64,000 nt of DNA from Microvirga rosea (GCF_020595095.1 NZ_JAJDOP010000003.1:372001-436000); one strand, 5' to 3'. Positions 45,940 through 54,734 are shown, counted from the first letter of the stretch. The notes: generated by a model not told the origin, from the letters alone. Numbers and translations are program-made.

Positions 45940-47241
45940 TCAGTACTTGCGGACGATAGGAGCCGGAATGGCCTTCGCCGGGTTGTCCCAGCGATATTTG
46001 ACGCCCGCCGAGATGATATCGACCTTCGAGTCGACATTGGCCGCGAGCACCGCGCCACGCGTTGCGAAGGTCGGGTTGCCGGGTGCCAGGTTGATGTCCG
46101 TGTTTCCGACGGAGAAGATGTGGGTGTAGGCCAGATCGAAGGAGAGCTGGTCGCTCCAGTTGTAGGTGGTGCCCACGGAGAGCCACACACGGTCCGTGTC
46201 GGGCAGACGGGGGCTGCGGGTCTCCAGCTCGATCGGGGAGATCTCGTAACCGAGGCCGGCGCGGACGGTCCAGGCCGGATTGATCCGATATTCGCCACCG
46301 ACCGAGAAGAACCAGCCGTCCTTGTAGTCCAACGGGAGATATGGCGCCTGAGCCAGGAGACCGCCGGTGAGCGCATTGGTGACGCGCGGGAATCCGAGCC
46401 GGCTCCAGTTCGTCCATTCAGCCGTCGCATTGAGGGTGAACGCGTCCGTAATGCGCTGGCTCAAGCCTACCGAGACGGATTCGGGCAAGACCAGGTTCGC
46501 TTTGATCGGAACGCCGAAATACTGGAAGTTTCCTTCAAGCTTCTGCTCGACGGACGAACGGAAGCCGATACCGATCGATGTGCCGGCGAACGGGGTGAGC
46601 GTGGCGCCGAGAGCGTAGCCGAAGCCCCAGCTGTCGCCCTCGAGACCGGCCGATGGGGCGAACGGGGACGCCGACGTCGCCGAGAAATAGCGGACCTTGA
46701 AATACTGGGCGCGCAGACCGGCACCGACCGACAGCCAGTCATTCACCTTATAGCCGACGGTGGGCATCGCCTCATAGGAGAACACCGACGTCGTCCGGGC
46801 GTAGATCTGACCGGCCCAAACCGGGTTCGGCTTCGTCACGAGACCGTAGGGAGCGCCGTTGTGAAAGCCGATCCACAGGCGATCGTTGACCTGATAGCTG
46901 GTATAGCTGGCCGGAACCATGGCGTCGAGGCCGATGTCTCCCGAGGGGCCGAGTGCGGCAAGACCGGCAGGAACTGTATAAATCGGCGAAATCTTGGATT
47001 CCGGAATGATCGCCGTGGCATGGAACTCGCTTTGCCAGCCGGGCGCCATCGTGATCGTCGCCGGGTTCCAGAACATGGACGAAACGCCGGCGGAACCGGC
47101 CGCGACACCGGCAAAGGACTCGCCCTGACCCGTCGCGCTCTGCTCGCGCAGCGCGAACGCGCCCGCTTGTGCACCGCCTTGGGCGGAAACGAGAGCCGCG
47201 AACGACACGGCACCCAGGATCAAGAATCGATTGAAGCGCAT
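45940..47241 (-). CDS. Outer-membrane long-chain fatty acid/aromatic transporter (FadL/OmpP1/TodX family)
   Basis: A 433-residue outer-membrane beta-barrel protein. A signal peptide (about 1-26) precedes the FadL-family hatch segment AFALREQSATGQGESFAG and the NPATIT motif; the C-terminus ends in ...VRKY, with an aromatic last residue as in barrel proteins. It moves hydrophobic compounds (fatty acids, aromatics) across the outer membrane. Its 5' leader contains a hairpin at 47277-47294. Convergent with phaC. Confidence 0.9.
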   Translation of the reverse strand: MRFNRFLILGAVSFAALVSAQGGAQAGAFALREQSATGQGESFAGVAAGSAGVSSMFWNPATITMAPGWQSEFHATAIIPESKISPIYTVPAGLAALGPSGDIGLDAMVPASYTSYQVNDRLWIGFHNGAPYGLVTKPNPVWAGQIYARTTSVFSYEAMPTVGYKVNDWLSVGAGLRAQYFKVRYFSATSASPFAPSAGLEGDSWGFGYALGATLTPFAGTSIGIGFRSSVEQKLEGNFQYFGVPIKANLVLPESVSVGLSQRITDAFTLNATAEWTNWSRLGFPRVTNALTGGLLAQAPYLPLDYKDGWFFSVGGEYRINPAWTVRAGLGYEISPIELETRSPRLPDTDRVWLSVGTTYNWSDQLSFDLAYTHIFSVGNTDINLAPGNPTFATRGAVLAANVDSKVDIISAGVKYRWDNPAKAIPAPIVRKY

Positions 47242-47638
47242 GAAATTTCCCGCCCTTTAAGTTTTATTGTTGCTGTGCGGGAGAATCCTCCCGCGTTGAA
47301 TCACATCTTGCCAATGCTTTAATTCTGCCGCAATCGGTTAACGAGTTCCTACAAAGCGCTCAGCTTCACCGCAATACTCAAAGTTATTAAACTATATACT
47401 TACGATAATACTTTTGAATACCAAAGGGAACTCAAGAAGAAGACATGGTTTAGATGTAAACAAACGTATAGGCGCAACCTTTTTCGAATACGATTGCGAC
47501 CGGAGGAATACAGGCTGAGGCGCCGTTTCCTGGCAGCGCGTGACAAAACGGCAACATTCCCATGACGGCGGAAGCAGATTGCATGCGGTTTCAAAATCGG
47601 ACCATATGAAGCCTCGTCGCGATAATGAGGAAATGCCA
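47242..47638. other. AT-rich divergent intergenic region
   Basis: A 397-bp gap between the FadL-type gene (leftward) and the FAH-family gene (rightward). It carries one clear element, a GCGGGAG / CTCCCGC hairpin with loop AATC (47277-47294), which would lie in the leader of the FadL-type mRNA about 36 nt before its start codon and could mask or protect the leader. No tRNA, small gene or confident promoter was recognised in the rest. Confidence 0.5.
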
Positions 47639-48535
47639 ATGAAGCTGGTGCGTTTTGGTGAGCCGGGTCACGAGAAGCCGGGATTGGTCGATGCCGGGGG
47701 TGCGATCCGCGATCTTTCATCCATCATTCCGGATCTGAACGGCAGGACGCTCGGCGCGGACAGCCTGAACCGGATCAGGAACCTGGATCCCAAGACCCTC
47801 CCCGCAGTTCCTTCCGGACAGCGCCTAGGACCCTGCGTCGGCAAGGTCGGCAACTTCATCGCCATCGGGCTGAACTATGCGGACCATGCGGCCGAGACGG
47901 GCGCGGCGATTCCGGCGGAACCCATCATCTTCAACAAGGCCCCTTCCTGCATCGTCGGCCCCAACGACGACGTCATGATTCCCCGCGGATCGCAAAAGAC
48001 CGACTGGGAAGTGGAACTTGCCGTCGTGATCGGGCAGCGCGCTTCTTACGTCGGCGCCAACGAGGCCATGGACTACGTCGCGGGCTATTGTGTCTGCAAC
48101 GACGTGTCCGAACGCGAATTCCAGATCGAGCGAGGCGGTACCTGGACCAAGGGTAAGGGCTGCCCGACGTTTGGCCCCCTCGGGCCATGGCTCGTCACCC
48201 GGGACGAAATCGCAGATCCGCACAACCTCGGCATGTGGCTCGACGTCAACGGTGAGCGCATGCAGACGGGTTCGACGAAAACGATGATCTTCAACCTCCC
48301 GCAGATCGTGTCGTACGTTTCGCACTTCATGATCCTGGAGCCGGGCGACGTCATCACCACGGGTACACCGCCCGGTGTCGGCATGGGCATGAAGCCTCAG
48401 CGCTTCCTGAAGAGCGGCGATGTTGTCGAGCTGGGAATCGAAGGACTCGGCCAGCAGCGCCAGCGCGTCATCTCCTTCGAGGAGCGGCCGGCGGATACCA
48501 GCCGCCCCGTTCGCGAGCGCTCAGCCTCAGTCTAG
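47639..48535 (+). CDS. Fumarylacetoacetate hydrolase-family protein
   Basis: A 298-residue FAH-family enzyme. Visible features are [12 protein letters not shown] (about 77-88), the metal-binding glutamates in [19 protein letters not shown] and the late GTPPGVGMG. Length and N-terminal [10 protein letters not shown] place it with the ureidoglycolate lyase-like/2,4-diketo-3-deoxy-L-fuconate hydrolase group. It cleaves a C-C bond in a beta-diketone-type acid. ATG 47639 has AATGAGGAA upstream. Its last 9 bp overlap the end of argC on the other strand. Substrate uncertain. Confidence 0.88.
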   Translation: MKLVRFGEPGHEKPGLVDAGGAIRDLSSIIPDLNGRTLGADSLNRIRNLDPKTLPAVPSGQRLGPCVGKVGNFIAIGLNYADHAAETGAAIPAEPIIFNKAPSCIVGPNDDVMIPRGSQKTDWEVELAVVIGQRASYVGANEAMDYVAGYCVCNDVSEREFQIERGGTWTKGKGCPTFGPLGPWLVTRDEIADPHNLGMWLDVNGERMQTGSTKTMIFNLPQIVSYVSHFMILEPGDVITTGTPPGVGMGMKPQRFLKSGDVVELGIEGLGQQRQRVISFEERPADTSRPVRERSASV

Positions 48536-49492
48536 GCCGAGCATCAGCCGGATGTTCTGAACGGCCGCGCCCGACGCTCCTTTACCGAGGTTGTCGAGGC
48601 GCGCCACCAGGACCGCGTGGCCGTAGGCGGCATGTTGAAACACGCGCAGTTCCATCTTGTTCGTGTCGTTCAGCGCCTCGGGCTCGATCCGTTCGAGGCG
48701 CTTTCCCTCTCCTTGGGACGGGAGGACCGATACGACGGAGCTGCCGGCATACCAGCGTGTCAGAACCGCCTCGAGATCCTCCGCCTTGGGTTTCCCAGGC
48801 AGCGTATCCAGGTGGAGCGGAACGCTCACCAGCATTCCCTGCCGAAAATTCCCTACGGAGGGGATGAAGATCGGCCGCCGGGTCAGGCCGGTATACTTCT
48901 GGAGTTCGGGTACGTGCTTGTGCTCGAAGCCGAGGCCATAGAGTTCGAAGGCCGGTGCCGTGCCAGCTTCATAGGCTTCGATCATCGACCGTCCGCCGCC
49001 GCTATAGCCGCTGACCGCGTTGACGCTGATCGGATAATCGGCCGGAATCAGACCGGCGTCGACCAGCGGCCGGATAAGCGCGATGGCTCCGGTGGGGTAA
49101 CAACCCGGATTGGCGACCCGGTCGGCAGCGATGATCGCCTCCCGCTGTGACGGCACGAGCTCGGCAAATCCATAAACCCAGCCAGGGCTCACCCGATGGG
49201 CGGTGCTTGCGTCGATGATCTTCGGCTTGTGACCGGAAAGCCCGTCCACGAGGGCGACGGTCTCACGGGCCGCATCGTCGTGCAGGCACAGGACCACGAG
49301 ATCGACTTCGCTCAGGATCTCCCGCTTCGCGGCCGGTTCCTTCCGCCGCTCGGGATCAATGCTCCGCAGGGCGATGCCCGGAACCTCCTTGAGGCGGTCC
49401 CGGATGCCGAGGCCGGTGGTACCCGCCTCCCCGTCGATGAAAATGGTCTTGGTCCGGACATCCGCAGGAGCTGTCGTGGTCATCGTGGTCAT
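48527..49492 (-). CDS. argC: N-acetyl-gamma-glutamyl-phosphate reductase, type 2
   Basis: A 321-residue ArgC of the short (type 2) class. The NADP motif [14 protein letters not shown] follows the N-terminus, the active-site Cys is in NPGCYPTG, and GFEHKHVPE lies near the C-terminal third. It reduces N-acetyl-gamma-glutamyl phosphate in arginine synthesis. Starts at 49492 or 49483 are both possible. In many alphaproteobacteria argC is adjacent to rpsI-rplM; here an RTX gene and a possible small RNA lie between. Confidence 0.93.
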   Translation of the reverse strand: MTTMTTTAPADVRTKTIFIDGEAGTTGLGIRDRLKEVPGIALRSIDPERRKEPAAKREILSEVDLVVLCLHDDAARETVALVDGLSGHKPKIIDASTAHRVSPGWVYGFAELVPSQREAIIAADRVANPGCYPTGAIALIRPLVDAGLIPADYPISVNAVSGYSGGGRSMIEAYEAGTAPAFELYGLGFEHKHVPELQKYTGLTRRPIFIPSVGNFRQGMLVSVPLHLDTLPGKPKAEDLEAVLTRWYAGSSVVSVLPSQGEGKRLERIEPEALNDTNKMELRVFQHAAYGHAVLVARLDNLGKGASGAAVQNIRLMLGLD

Positions 49493-49550
49493 CACAGGGT
49501 CCGTTCTGCCGTCAGGCCGCTGATATAAGATATGTTTGGGAAGAGAAAAC

Positions 49551-49661
49551 AAAAAAGCCGCGCATTTCGCGCGGCTTGCGATCAGACTGGAACAGCCGTC
49601 ATCGCGCTCGCGCAGCGGGAGCGTTCACAAAACGTCGGCGGATGTTCGTCCGATTGATCAT
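49551..49661 (-). ncRNA. Candidate small RNA upstream of argC
   Basis: On the minus strand TTGACT (49696-49691) followed 17-19 nt later by a -10-like ATCTAT/TCTATT (around 49672-49666) would start a transcript near 49661. It would run about 110 nt to a strong intrinsic terminator, stem GCCGCGC/GCGCGGC (49557-49575) with a six-T run. No plausible ORF with a ribosome-binding site lies inside. The terminator ends about 60 bp before the argC start, so this is a separate unit or an attenuated argC leader. Confidence 0.4.
49555..49577 (-). terminator. Intrinsic terminator upstream of argC
   Basis: Stem AAGCCGCGC / GCGCGGCTT with loop of 5 nt (ATTTC on the plus strand), followed on the minus strand by TTTTTT. 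A classic intrinsic terminator reading leftward, ending the candidate small RNA at 49551-49661. Confidence 0.85.
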
Positions 49662-49801
49662 GCAGAATAGATGCTGTCGAAATCAGGACAAGTCAACAGA
49701 AATTGTATGGGAAACCAGCCCGTCAGGAGAGCCTCCTCTTCTGGGTCAGCACCTCCAAAGACCTCCTCGCTCTCCTTGTATCCACTGCCTTTAAAACAGT
49801 T

Positions 49802-49831
49802 CGGACGCAGCCTCCCGGAAGGCTGCGTCCG
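49802..49831. terminator. Terminator downstream of the RTX gene
   Basis: An 11-bp perfect stem CGGACGCAGCC / GGCTGCGTCCG with an 8-nt loop lies 38 bp beyond the RTX gene stop, followed leftward by AACTGTTTTAAA. It probably ends the RTX transcript. Confidence 0.75.
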
Positions 49832-49868
49832 CTTCATTTTCTCGAACTCTCACCGAACGGCGGAGGCC

Positions 49869-51524
49869 CTAGATCACGTAGAAGTCTTTTTCGGTGATCT
49901 TGAGGTTTCTGGCGAGGGTGGCGAACTGGATCGCCTCCTTGGCGCCGGTGCCGTCGGCATCATACAACAACGCCCCGGTCTTCTTGTTGTGGATCACCCG
50001 GTCATCCGCGTCATGCGCCTTGGTCCCGCTGAAAAAGGCACCCTTGGCCAGATAGCCCTTCTTGGCGATCTTGGAGAACACGCCCTTGGCCAGATGGATC
50101 GTGTCGTCCTTGACCGAGAAGTCGGTGATCTTGTCCAGGTTGACCTTTTTGTTGGCGGCATTCGTGCGGCCGAGCTTGGTGTCGAACACGAAGATGTCCT
50201 GGTTGGCGCCGCCGGTGAGCAGATCGTTGCCCAGGCCGCCATAGATCTTGTCGTTGCCGGCCTCGCCCTTCAGCGTATCGATCCCAGCCAGACCCTTGAT
50301 GATGTCGTTGCCGGCCTCGCCCATCAGGGCGTCCCGGCCTGCCGTGCCGATTAATAGAAGCGACTTTGGCTCCGAAGCCGGCGGCACATTGCCGATGACA
50401 TTCAAATCGACCGTTGTATCGTCGAATTGCGCATAACGGATGTTCTTCAACACATCGATACCGTCATGGCCCGAGCGGTTATCGGTGACCGTTACGCTGC
50501 CATCGGCATTTTTGATGATTGTGTAGGATGCCTTCGCGCCGGAGAAACCAGCCTTGTTGGCTCCTTCGCCGCCGTCGAGAGTATCGTCGCCCGCACCGCC
50601 CCACAGCGTATCGTTGTCACCGGCTCCGCTCAGCCTGTCGGAGCCGCCTGCCCCCTCAAGGACATTGGCACCATCATTGCCTGTAATAATATCGCTTTCG
50701 TCACTGCCTCTGACGTTTTCGATGTTGAGGATTGTATCTTTCCCCTCGGAAACTCCGATCATCTGAGGGCCTGTAATACGAAGATCTACAGTAGCGACAT
50801 CACTGAAGCAGATAGTGTCCACCCCACCGCCGCCATCGATCAAATCATCTCCAGCATGGGCATAAATGACCTCCGTGCCCGCCCCGCCATACGCAGTGTC
50901 ATTCCCAGTGCCTAAAAAAATTGTCCCCGAGATCGTACCCGACTCACCGTGATAGATATCATTACCGGAATAGAAGCCAATTGCTCCCGTTATCGTACCG
51001 CTATTGGTCACGATGTCTGCGTTGCTGTCTCCTGCAATTACGATATCGTCATCGGCAGAGATTTTCTCGATCGTCCCAGTATTGATTAGTTCAAGCTTAT
51101 TGTCCGGCTTAGCAAGCCAGAAACCTATAGCCTTGTGCGTTCCGGCGCTGCTAATATAGCCTTCATTGGTAATCTTACTTTCGCCGGCCAAGTTAACGGC
51201 CGAATACATTCCGCTACTCGTATTTCCGAATGAAACGACACGCCCGGCTGTGCCGATTGTGATGTCAGACATATCTCGCGAAACAATGGCAGCATCTTTA
51301 GCTCCCTTCACTTCACCATCGATGGTTAGTTTCGTAGGCGTTGCATCGGTTGGAGAAGTCGAGATGTAAACCGCGAAAGATCGGTACCCGTCAGTGCGAA
51401 GATGGGCGTTGGGCTGCACAACAAGCGAGTCGCTGCCGTTCATCGTAAGAGCCGAGCTGTCATCACCTATCGTGCTGATCGAGCTCGTAGGATCAGGCGT
51501 AATGGTATAGGCAACAGCGGCCAT
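49869..51524 (-). CDS. RTX-type calcium-binding secreted protein
   Basis: A 551-residue protein with no Sec signal. The N-terminal half (about 1-200) is Thr/Ser/Gly-rich with repeated NxGxI-type strands (ITNEGYIS, ELINTGTIE, IVTNSGTIT), suggesting a beta-helix. From about 200 come RTX nonapeptide-like repeats (GTGNDTAYGGAG, AGDDLIDGGGG, AGDDTLDGGEG, AGNDIIKGLAG, AGNDKIYGGLG). The final 100 residues and the DFYVI end resemble type I secretion signals. The N-terminal half is noticeably less GC-rich than its neighbours. No type I secretion genes are nearby, so export would use a system encoded elsewhere. Role (adhesin, surface layer, other) unknown. Confidence 0.87.
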   Translation of the reverse strand: MAAVAYTITPDPTSSISTIGDDSSALTMNGSDSLVVQPNAHLRTDGYRSFAVYISTSPTDATPTKLTIDGEVKGAKDAAIVSRDMSDITIGTAGRVVSFGNTSSGMYSAVNLAGESKITNEGYISSAGTHKAIGFWLAKPDNKLELINTGTIEKISADDDIVIAGDSNADIVTNSGTITGAIGFYSGNDIYHGESGTISGTIFLGTGNDTAYGGAGTEVIYAHAGDDLIDGGGGVDTICFSDVATVDLRITGPQMIGVSEGKDTILNIENVRGSDESDIITGNDGANVLEGAGGSDRLSGAGDNDTLWGGAGDDTLDGGEGANKAGFSGAKASYTIIKNADGSVTVTDNRSGHDGIDVLKNIRYAQFDDTTVDLNVIGNVPPASEPKSLLLIGTAGRDALMGEAGNDIIKGLAGIDTLKGEAGNDKIYGGLGNDLLTGGANQDIFVFDTKLGRTNAANKKVNLDKITDFSVKDDTIHLAKGVFSKIAKKGYLAKGAFFSGTKAHDADDRVIHNKKTGALLYDADGTGAKEAIQFATLARNLKITEKDFYVI

Positions 51525-51650
51525 GTAATCCCCATATTAATCAATGCTATAACCTTTCATGATGTAAATGGAGTGTCCTTGTCATGCAAGCTGCCGAGCT
51601 GGAACTCGGTAGATTCTGCACCGAGCATTTCAGTCCGAAGCTTAAAAGCG

Positions 51651-51674
51651 AAAGGGCGGCCGGAGCCGCCCTTT
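51651..51674. terminator. Terminator downstream of rpsI
   Basis: A perfect 10-bp stem AAAGGGCGGC / GCCGCCCTTT with loop CGGA, 26 bp beyond the rpsI stop; a short T-rich stretch follows leftward. It ends the rplM-rpsI transcript. Confidence 0.85.
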
Positions 51675-51700
51675 CGTAACCGATAGCTTGTGTGAAACGC

Positions 51701-52177
51701 TTAGCGCTTCGAGAACTGGAAGCTGCGGCGGGCCTTGGCCTTGCCGTACTTCTTACGCTCGACGACGCGGGCGTCGCGGGTCAGGAAGCCTTCCTTCTTG
51801 AGCGGGCCGCGAAGCTCCGGCTCATAGTGGGTCAGCGCCTTGGCGAGGCCGTGGCGGACAGCGCCGGCCTGGCCGGAAAGGCCACCGCCGTTGACATTCA
51901 CGACGATGTCGTACTGACCGTCGCGGTTCGCAACCTGGAGCGGCTGAGCGAGGATCATGCGCAGAACCGGACGGGCGAAGTACACTTCAACCGCGCGGTC
52001 ATTGATGGTGATCTTGCCGGAGCCGGGCTTGATCCAAACGCGGGCAACGGCGTCCTTGCGCTTGCCGGTGGCATAGGCGCGGCCGTGTGCGTCGATCTTC
52101 TGGACGTGCTTCGGGGCTTCCGGAGCTGCGTTCTGGGTGTTCGTGCCCAGATCGGCGAGAGACTGAAGGGTCGCCAT
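51701..52177 (-). CDS. rpsI: 30S ribosomal protein S9
   Basis: A 158-residue S9 with an N-terminal extension common in alphaproteobacteria, the core [15 protein letters not shown] (about 35-49), [19 protein letters not shown] and the basic tail ending FQFSKR that reaches the ribosomal P site. It is 3 bp downstream of rplM, the usual rplM-rpsI operon. Confidence 0.98.
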   Translation of the reverse strand: MATLQSLADLGTNTQNAAPEAPKHVQKIDAHGRAYATGKRKDAVARVWIKPGSGKITINDRAVEVYFARPVLRMILAQPLQVANRDGQYDIVVNVNGGGLSGQAGAVRHGLAKALTHYEPELRGPLKKEGFLTRDARVVERKKYGKAKARRSFQFSKR

Positions 52178-52180
52178 GGA

Positions 52181-52645
52181 TTAGGCCCTCACGTTCTTGG
52201 CATTGAGGGCAGCAACGTCCAGGACTTCCGGCTGCTGAGCGGTATGAGGATGCTCAGCGCCACCGTAGACGCGCAGGTTGCCCATGATCTGGCGGAAAAG
52301 CGGGCCGCGGGGGAGCATGCGCTCCACGGCCTTCTCGACGACGCGCTCAGGGAAGCGGCCTTCGAGAATGAAGCGCGCGGTGCGCTCCTTGATACCGCCC
52401 GGATAGCCGGTGTGGTGATAGTACACCTTCTGCTCGCGCTTGCGGCCGGTGAACACCACCTTGTCGGCGTTGATGACGATGACGTTGTCGCCGCAGTCGA
52501 CGTGGGGTGTGTAGCTCGGCTTATGCTTACCGCGCAGGCGCATTGCCACGATCGTCGCGAGACGGCCCACAACGAGGCCCTGCGCGTCGATCACAACCCA
52601 CTTCTTCTCGACCTCGGCGGGCTTCAGCGAAGTCGTAATCTTCAT
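52181..52645 (-). CDS. rplM: 50S ribosomal protein L13
   Basis: A 154-residue L13: [16 protein letters not shown] (about 16-31), [25 protein letters not shown] and the C-terminal [18 protein letters not shown] 52645 (MKITTSL) has GGGAAA upstream and matches the family length; the frame remains open to 52756 but that part is leader. A promoter and terminator-like hairpin precede it (52697-52756). Confidence 0.97.
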   Translation of the reverse strand: MKITTSLKPAEVEKKWVVIDAQGLVVGRLATIVAMRLRGKHKPSYTPHVDCGDNVIVINADKVVFTGRKREQKVYYHHTGYPGGIKERTARFILEGRFPERVVEKAVERMLPRGPLFRQIMGNLRVYGGAEHPHTAQQPEVLDVAALNAKNVRA

Positions 52646-52696
52646 TGCGCTGTTTCCCGTTGGAGCCATGATCGGCTCAGGTTCTGAAAAACGACA

Positions 52697-52717
52697 GCCG
52701 CCGCGAGATGCGGCGGC
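52697..52717 (-). promoter_or_regulatory. Terminator-like hairpin in the rplM leader
   Basis: A perfect 8-bp GC stem GCCGCCGC / GCGGCGGC with a 5-nt loop. On the minus strand it is followed by TGTCGTTTTTC, the form of an intrinsic terminator. It lies just after the predicted transcription start and 51 nt before the rplM ATG, so it could act as an attenuator, for example through L13 or S9 binding (inference). Confidence 0.55.
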
Positions 52718-52727
52718 AAGTGGGGGC

Positions 52728-52756
52728 TGATTAAGCATTTCGACGCCCCATGTCAA
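52728..52756 (-). promoter_or_regulatory. rplM-rpsI promoter
   Basis: Minus-strand TTGACA (52756-52751), a 17-nt spacer and TAATCA (52733-52728). The -35 is consensus. Transcription would start near 52721, directly before the terminator-like hairpin. Confidence 0.65.
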
Positions 52757-52813
52757 TCAAAAACGCGCGTCACCAGAATGGCGAAACCCCTTCTCCCGCA
52801 AGGGTTTTTATGT

Positions 52814-52854
52814 ATGTGGTCTTAAAATACCACATCGACGGTATTAAAATACCG
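52814..52854. promoter_or_regulatory. Two tandem palindromic operator-like sites
   Basis: GGTCTTAAAATACC (52818-52831, within the longer ATGTGGT/ACCACAT inverted repeat 52814-52835) and GGTATTAAAATACC (52840-52853) are spaced 22 bp centre to centre, two helical turns. They lie between the divergent rplM promoter and the glutathione transferase gene, 80-120 bp before the latter. Cooperative binding by one dimeric regulator on the same DNA face is suggested; the regulator is unknown. Confidence 0.6.
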
Positions 52855-52934
52855 CATGCCGGCCGGATCTTTCGATGGTCCATTCCGAAGCTTTGCTATA
52901 GGTTTGCGACGATCTCCGGAAGAGGCATCTTTTC

Positions 52935-53561
52935 ATGAGCGAAGAACTCGTTTTTTACACGAATCCCATGTCGCGTGGGCGTATCGCCCGTTGGATGCTG
53001 GAGGAGGTCGGCCGTCCCTATCGGACGGAAGTTCTGGAATTCGGCACGACCATGAAGGCGGCGGAATATCTGGCGATCAATCCCATGGGCAAGGTCCCGG
53101 CCGTTCGGCACGGGAAGACCGTGGTGACGGAGGCGGCAGCCATCTGTGCCTATCTGGCCGATGCATTCCCCGAGACGCAGCTGGCCCCGCCTCCGGGAGA
53201 TCCGCTCCGCGGCCCGTATTATCGCTGGATGTTCTTTGCCGCCGCCCCCTTGGAGGCTGCCCTGAGCAACCAGATGCTCGGCGTCGAGGTGCCGCCGGAC
53301 CGCCGCCGCATGGTGGGCTACGGCTCCGTCGAGGATGTGCTGACGGCGCTGGAATATGCGGTGTCGCAATCCGAGTACATCGCCGGAAACCGCTTCAGCG
53401 CCGCCGACGTCTATGTGGGCTCGCAGATCGGCTGGGGAATGATGTTCGGGACTTTGGAGAAGCGCCCGGCTTTCGAGCACTATTGGCAGCGCATCGCAAA
53501 CCGCCCGGCGGCAATCCGGGCGCGGGAGATCGACGACGCCCTCGCCCCGGCCCGATCCTGA
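52935..53561 (+). CDS. Glutathione S-transferase
   Basis: A 208-residue soluble GST: N-terminal thioredoxin-like domain (about 1-80, with NPMSRGRIARWMLEE at the G-site and the cis-Pro motif KVPAV near 53-57) and a C-terminal helical domain with FSAADVYVGSQI (N-capping box). It conjugates glutathione to electrophiles. The paired palindromes upstream suggest inducible expression. Particular substrate unknown. Confidence 0.9.
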   Translation: MSEELVFYTNPMSRGRIARWMLEEVGRPYRTEVLEFGTTMKAAEYLAINPMGKVPAVRHGKTVVTEAAAICAYLADAFPETQLAPPPGDPLRGPYYRWMFFAAAPLEAALSNQMLGVEVPPDRRRMVGYGSVEDVLTALEYAVSQSEYIAGNRFSAADVYVGSQIGWGMMFGTLEKRPAFEHYWQRIANRPAAIRAREIDDALAPARS

Positions 53562-53604
53562 GGATCGGGTCCCCCGGGGCCCGGTCGCCGTTACTCACCC
53601 CTGC

Positions 53605-54021
53605 TCACGGACGCAGGGGGATCGAATAGGTCCCGGTGGCATGACAAACGACGTCGGTGCTGCCTTCGGAGACCATGCTCACTTCCCCTACGGCAAGCCG
53701 TTTGCCGAGCTTGAGCAGCCGGCAATCGGCGATCAATGCTCGCTGATCGGGCTTGCGCAGGAAATTGAAGTTGAGGCTCGTCGTGACCGCCAGCGCGACG
53801 GGGCCGATCTGGGCAAGGATCGCGGCGTAGAGGGCAAGGTCGGCAAGTCCCATCATGGAGGGCCCCGAGAGCGTCCCGCCCGGCCGGATATGCCGCTCGT
53901 GATAGTCCATCCGCAAACGGGCCCACAGGGGCCCAACCGCCTCCACGTGGTACGTTCGACCGCCATGATGGATCTGCGGGAATTCCTGATCGAGGAAGGC
54001 GCTCAGCTCTTCGCGGGTCAT
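53605..54021 (-). CDS. PaaI-family thioesterase
   Basis: A 138-residue hotdog-fold protein with RIRPGGTLSGP-type segment (HIRPGGTLSGPSMMGLADLA) and a LNFNFLRKP strand, as in PaaI/YdiI-type acyl-CoA thioesterases. ATG 54021 is the likely start; a frame open to 54315 crosses into the divergent CoA-binding gene. Substrate unknown. Confidence 0.85.
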   Translation of the reverse strand: MTREELSAFLDQEFPQIHHGGRTYHVEAVGPLWARLRMDYHERHIRPGGTLSGPSMMGLADLALYAAILAQIGPVALAVTTSLNFNFLRKPDQRALIADCRLLKLGKRLAVGEVSMVSEGSTDVVCHATGTYSIPLRP

Positions 54022-54093
54022 GACGGGTTGATGAGATGCTGACAACACAAGATGCTCATTGAACTGTCCCGTCCTCTCCCATACGGTCCCTTC

Positions 54094-54621
54094 ATGGATC
54101 ACGGCAATTACACAAACGATTATATCCGCGGCATTCTGCAAAGCGTGAAAACGATCGCACTCGTCGGAGCATCGTCCAATCCGGCACGCCCGAGCTGGAT
54201 CGTCATGAAATATCTGATCGAGCGCGGCTACGACGTCATCCCGATCAATCCGGGTCTCGCGGGCGGCGAACTTCTCGGCAAACCGGTCTATGCGTCCCTC
54301 GCCGACGTGCCGCATCCGATCGACATGGTCGAGATATTCCGTAATTCGGAAGCGGCCGGGCCTATCACGGACGAGGCGCTGACCCTCGAGCCGCTCCCGA
54401 AAGTCATCTGGATGCAGCTGTCCGTCCGAAACGACGAAGCAGCGGCGCGCGCGGAGGCCAAAGGCGTCAAGGTGGTGATGGATCGCTGCCCGAAGATCGA
54501 GTTCGGACGGCTTTCCGGCGAAATTTCCTGGCAGGGGGTCAACTCGCGGATGCTGAGCGCCAAGAAACCCGTTCTTGCCGGAAAGGGATTTCAGAAGCTG
54601 AGTCTCAACCGGCCGCGATAG
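54094..54621 (+). CDS. CoA-binding domain protein (YccU type)
   Basis: A 175-residue single CoA-binding Rossmann-fold protein: KTIALVGASSNPARPSW (about 19-35), YDVIPINPG and DMVEIFRNSEAAG, followed by VIWMQLSVRNDEAA and VMDRCPKIE. Such proteins bind CoA; their role is not established, though metY often lies next to them in alphaproteobacteria, as here (113 bp). ATG 54094 is preferred to 54052. Confidence 0.88.
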   Translation: MDHGNYTNDYIRGILQSVKTIALVGASSNPARPSWIVMKYLIERGYDVIPINPGLAGGELLGKPVYASLADVPHPIDMVEIFRNSEAAGPITDEALTLEPLPKVIWMQLSVRNDEAAARAEAKGVKVVMDRCPKIEFGRLSGEISWQGVNSRMLSAKKPVLAGKGFQKLSLNRPR

Positions 54622-54667
54622 GTCGGATCGGCGATCGTAGAACCCTTGGACGACGAACGATGCCTTC

Positions 54668-54703
54668 TTGACCCGACGAACAGTACGTTCTTTAAATAGA
54701 ACG
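54668..54703 (+). promoter_or_regulatory. metY promoter with overlapping inverted repeat
   Basis: TTGACC (54668-54673), 17-nt spacer and TTTAAA (54691-54696) form a promoter for metY. The inverted repeat CGTTCT/AGAACG (54686-54691 with 54698-54703, 6-nt centre TTAAAT) covers the -10, a position for a repressor. The regulator is unknown. No match to the SAM-II riboswitch was seen in this leader. Confidence 0.5.
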
Positions 54704-54734
54704 AATTGTTGTCCTTAAGGAAGAAGGCTGCCTC

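Noticed and set aside
48527..48535. Overlap of the FAH-family and argC 3' ends
   Set aside because: A 9-bp convergent overlap of stop regions is compact packing, not a frameshift or a fusion.
54622..54734. SAM-II or other SAM riboswitch before metY
   Set aside because: The leader lacks the conserved pseudoknot sequence blocks; only a promoter and a short inverted repeat were found.
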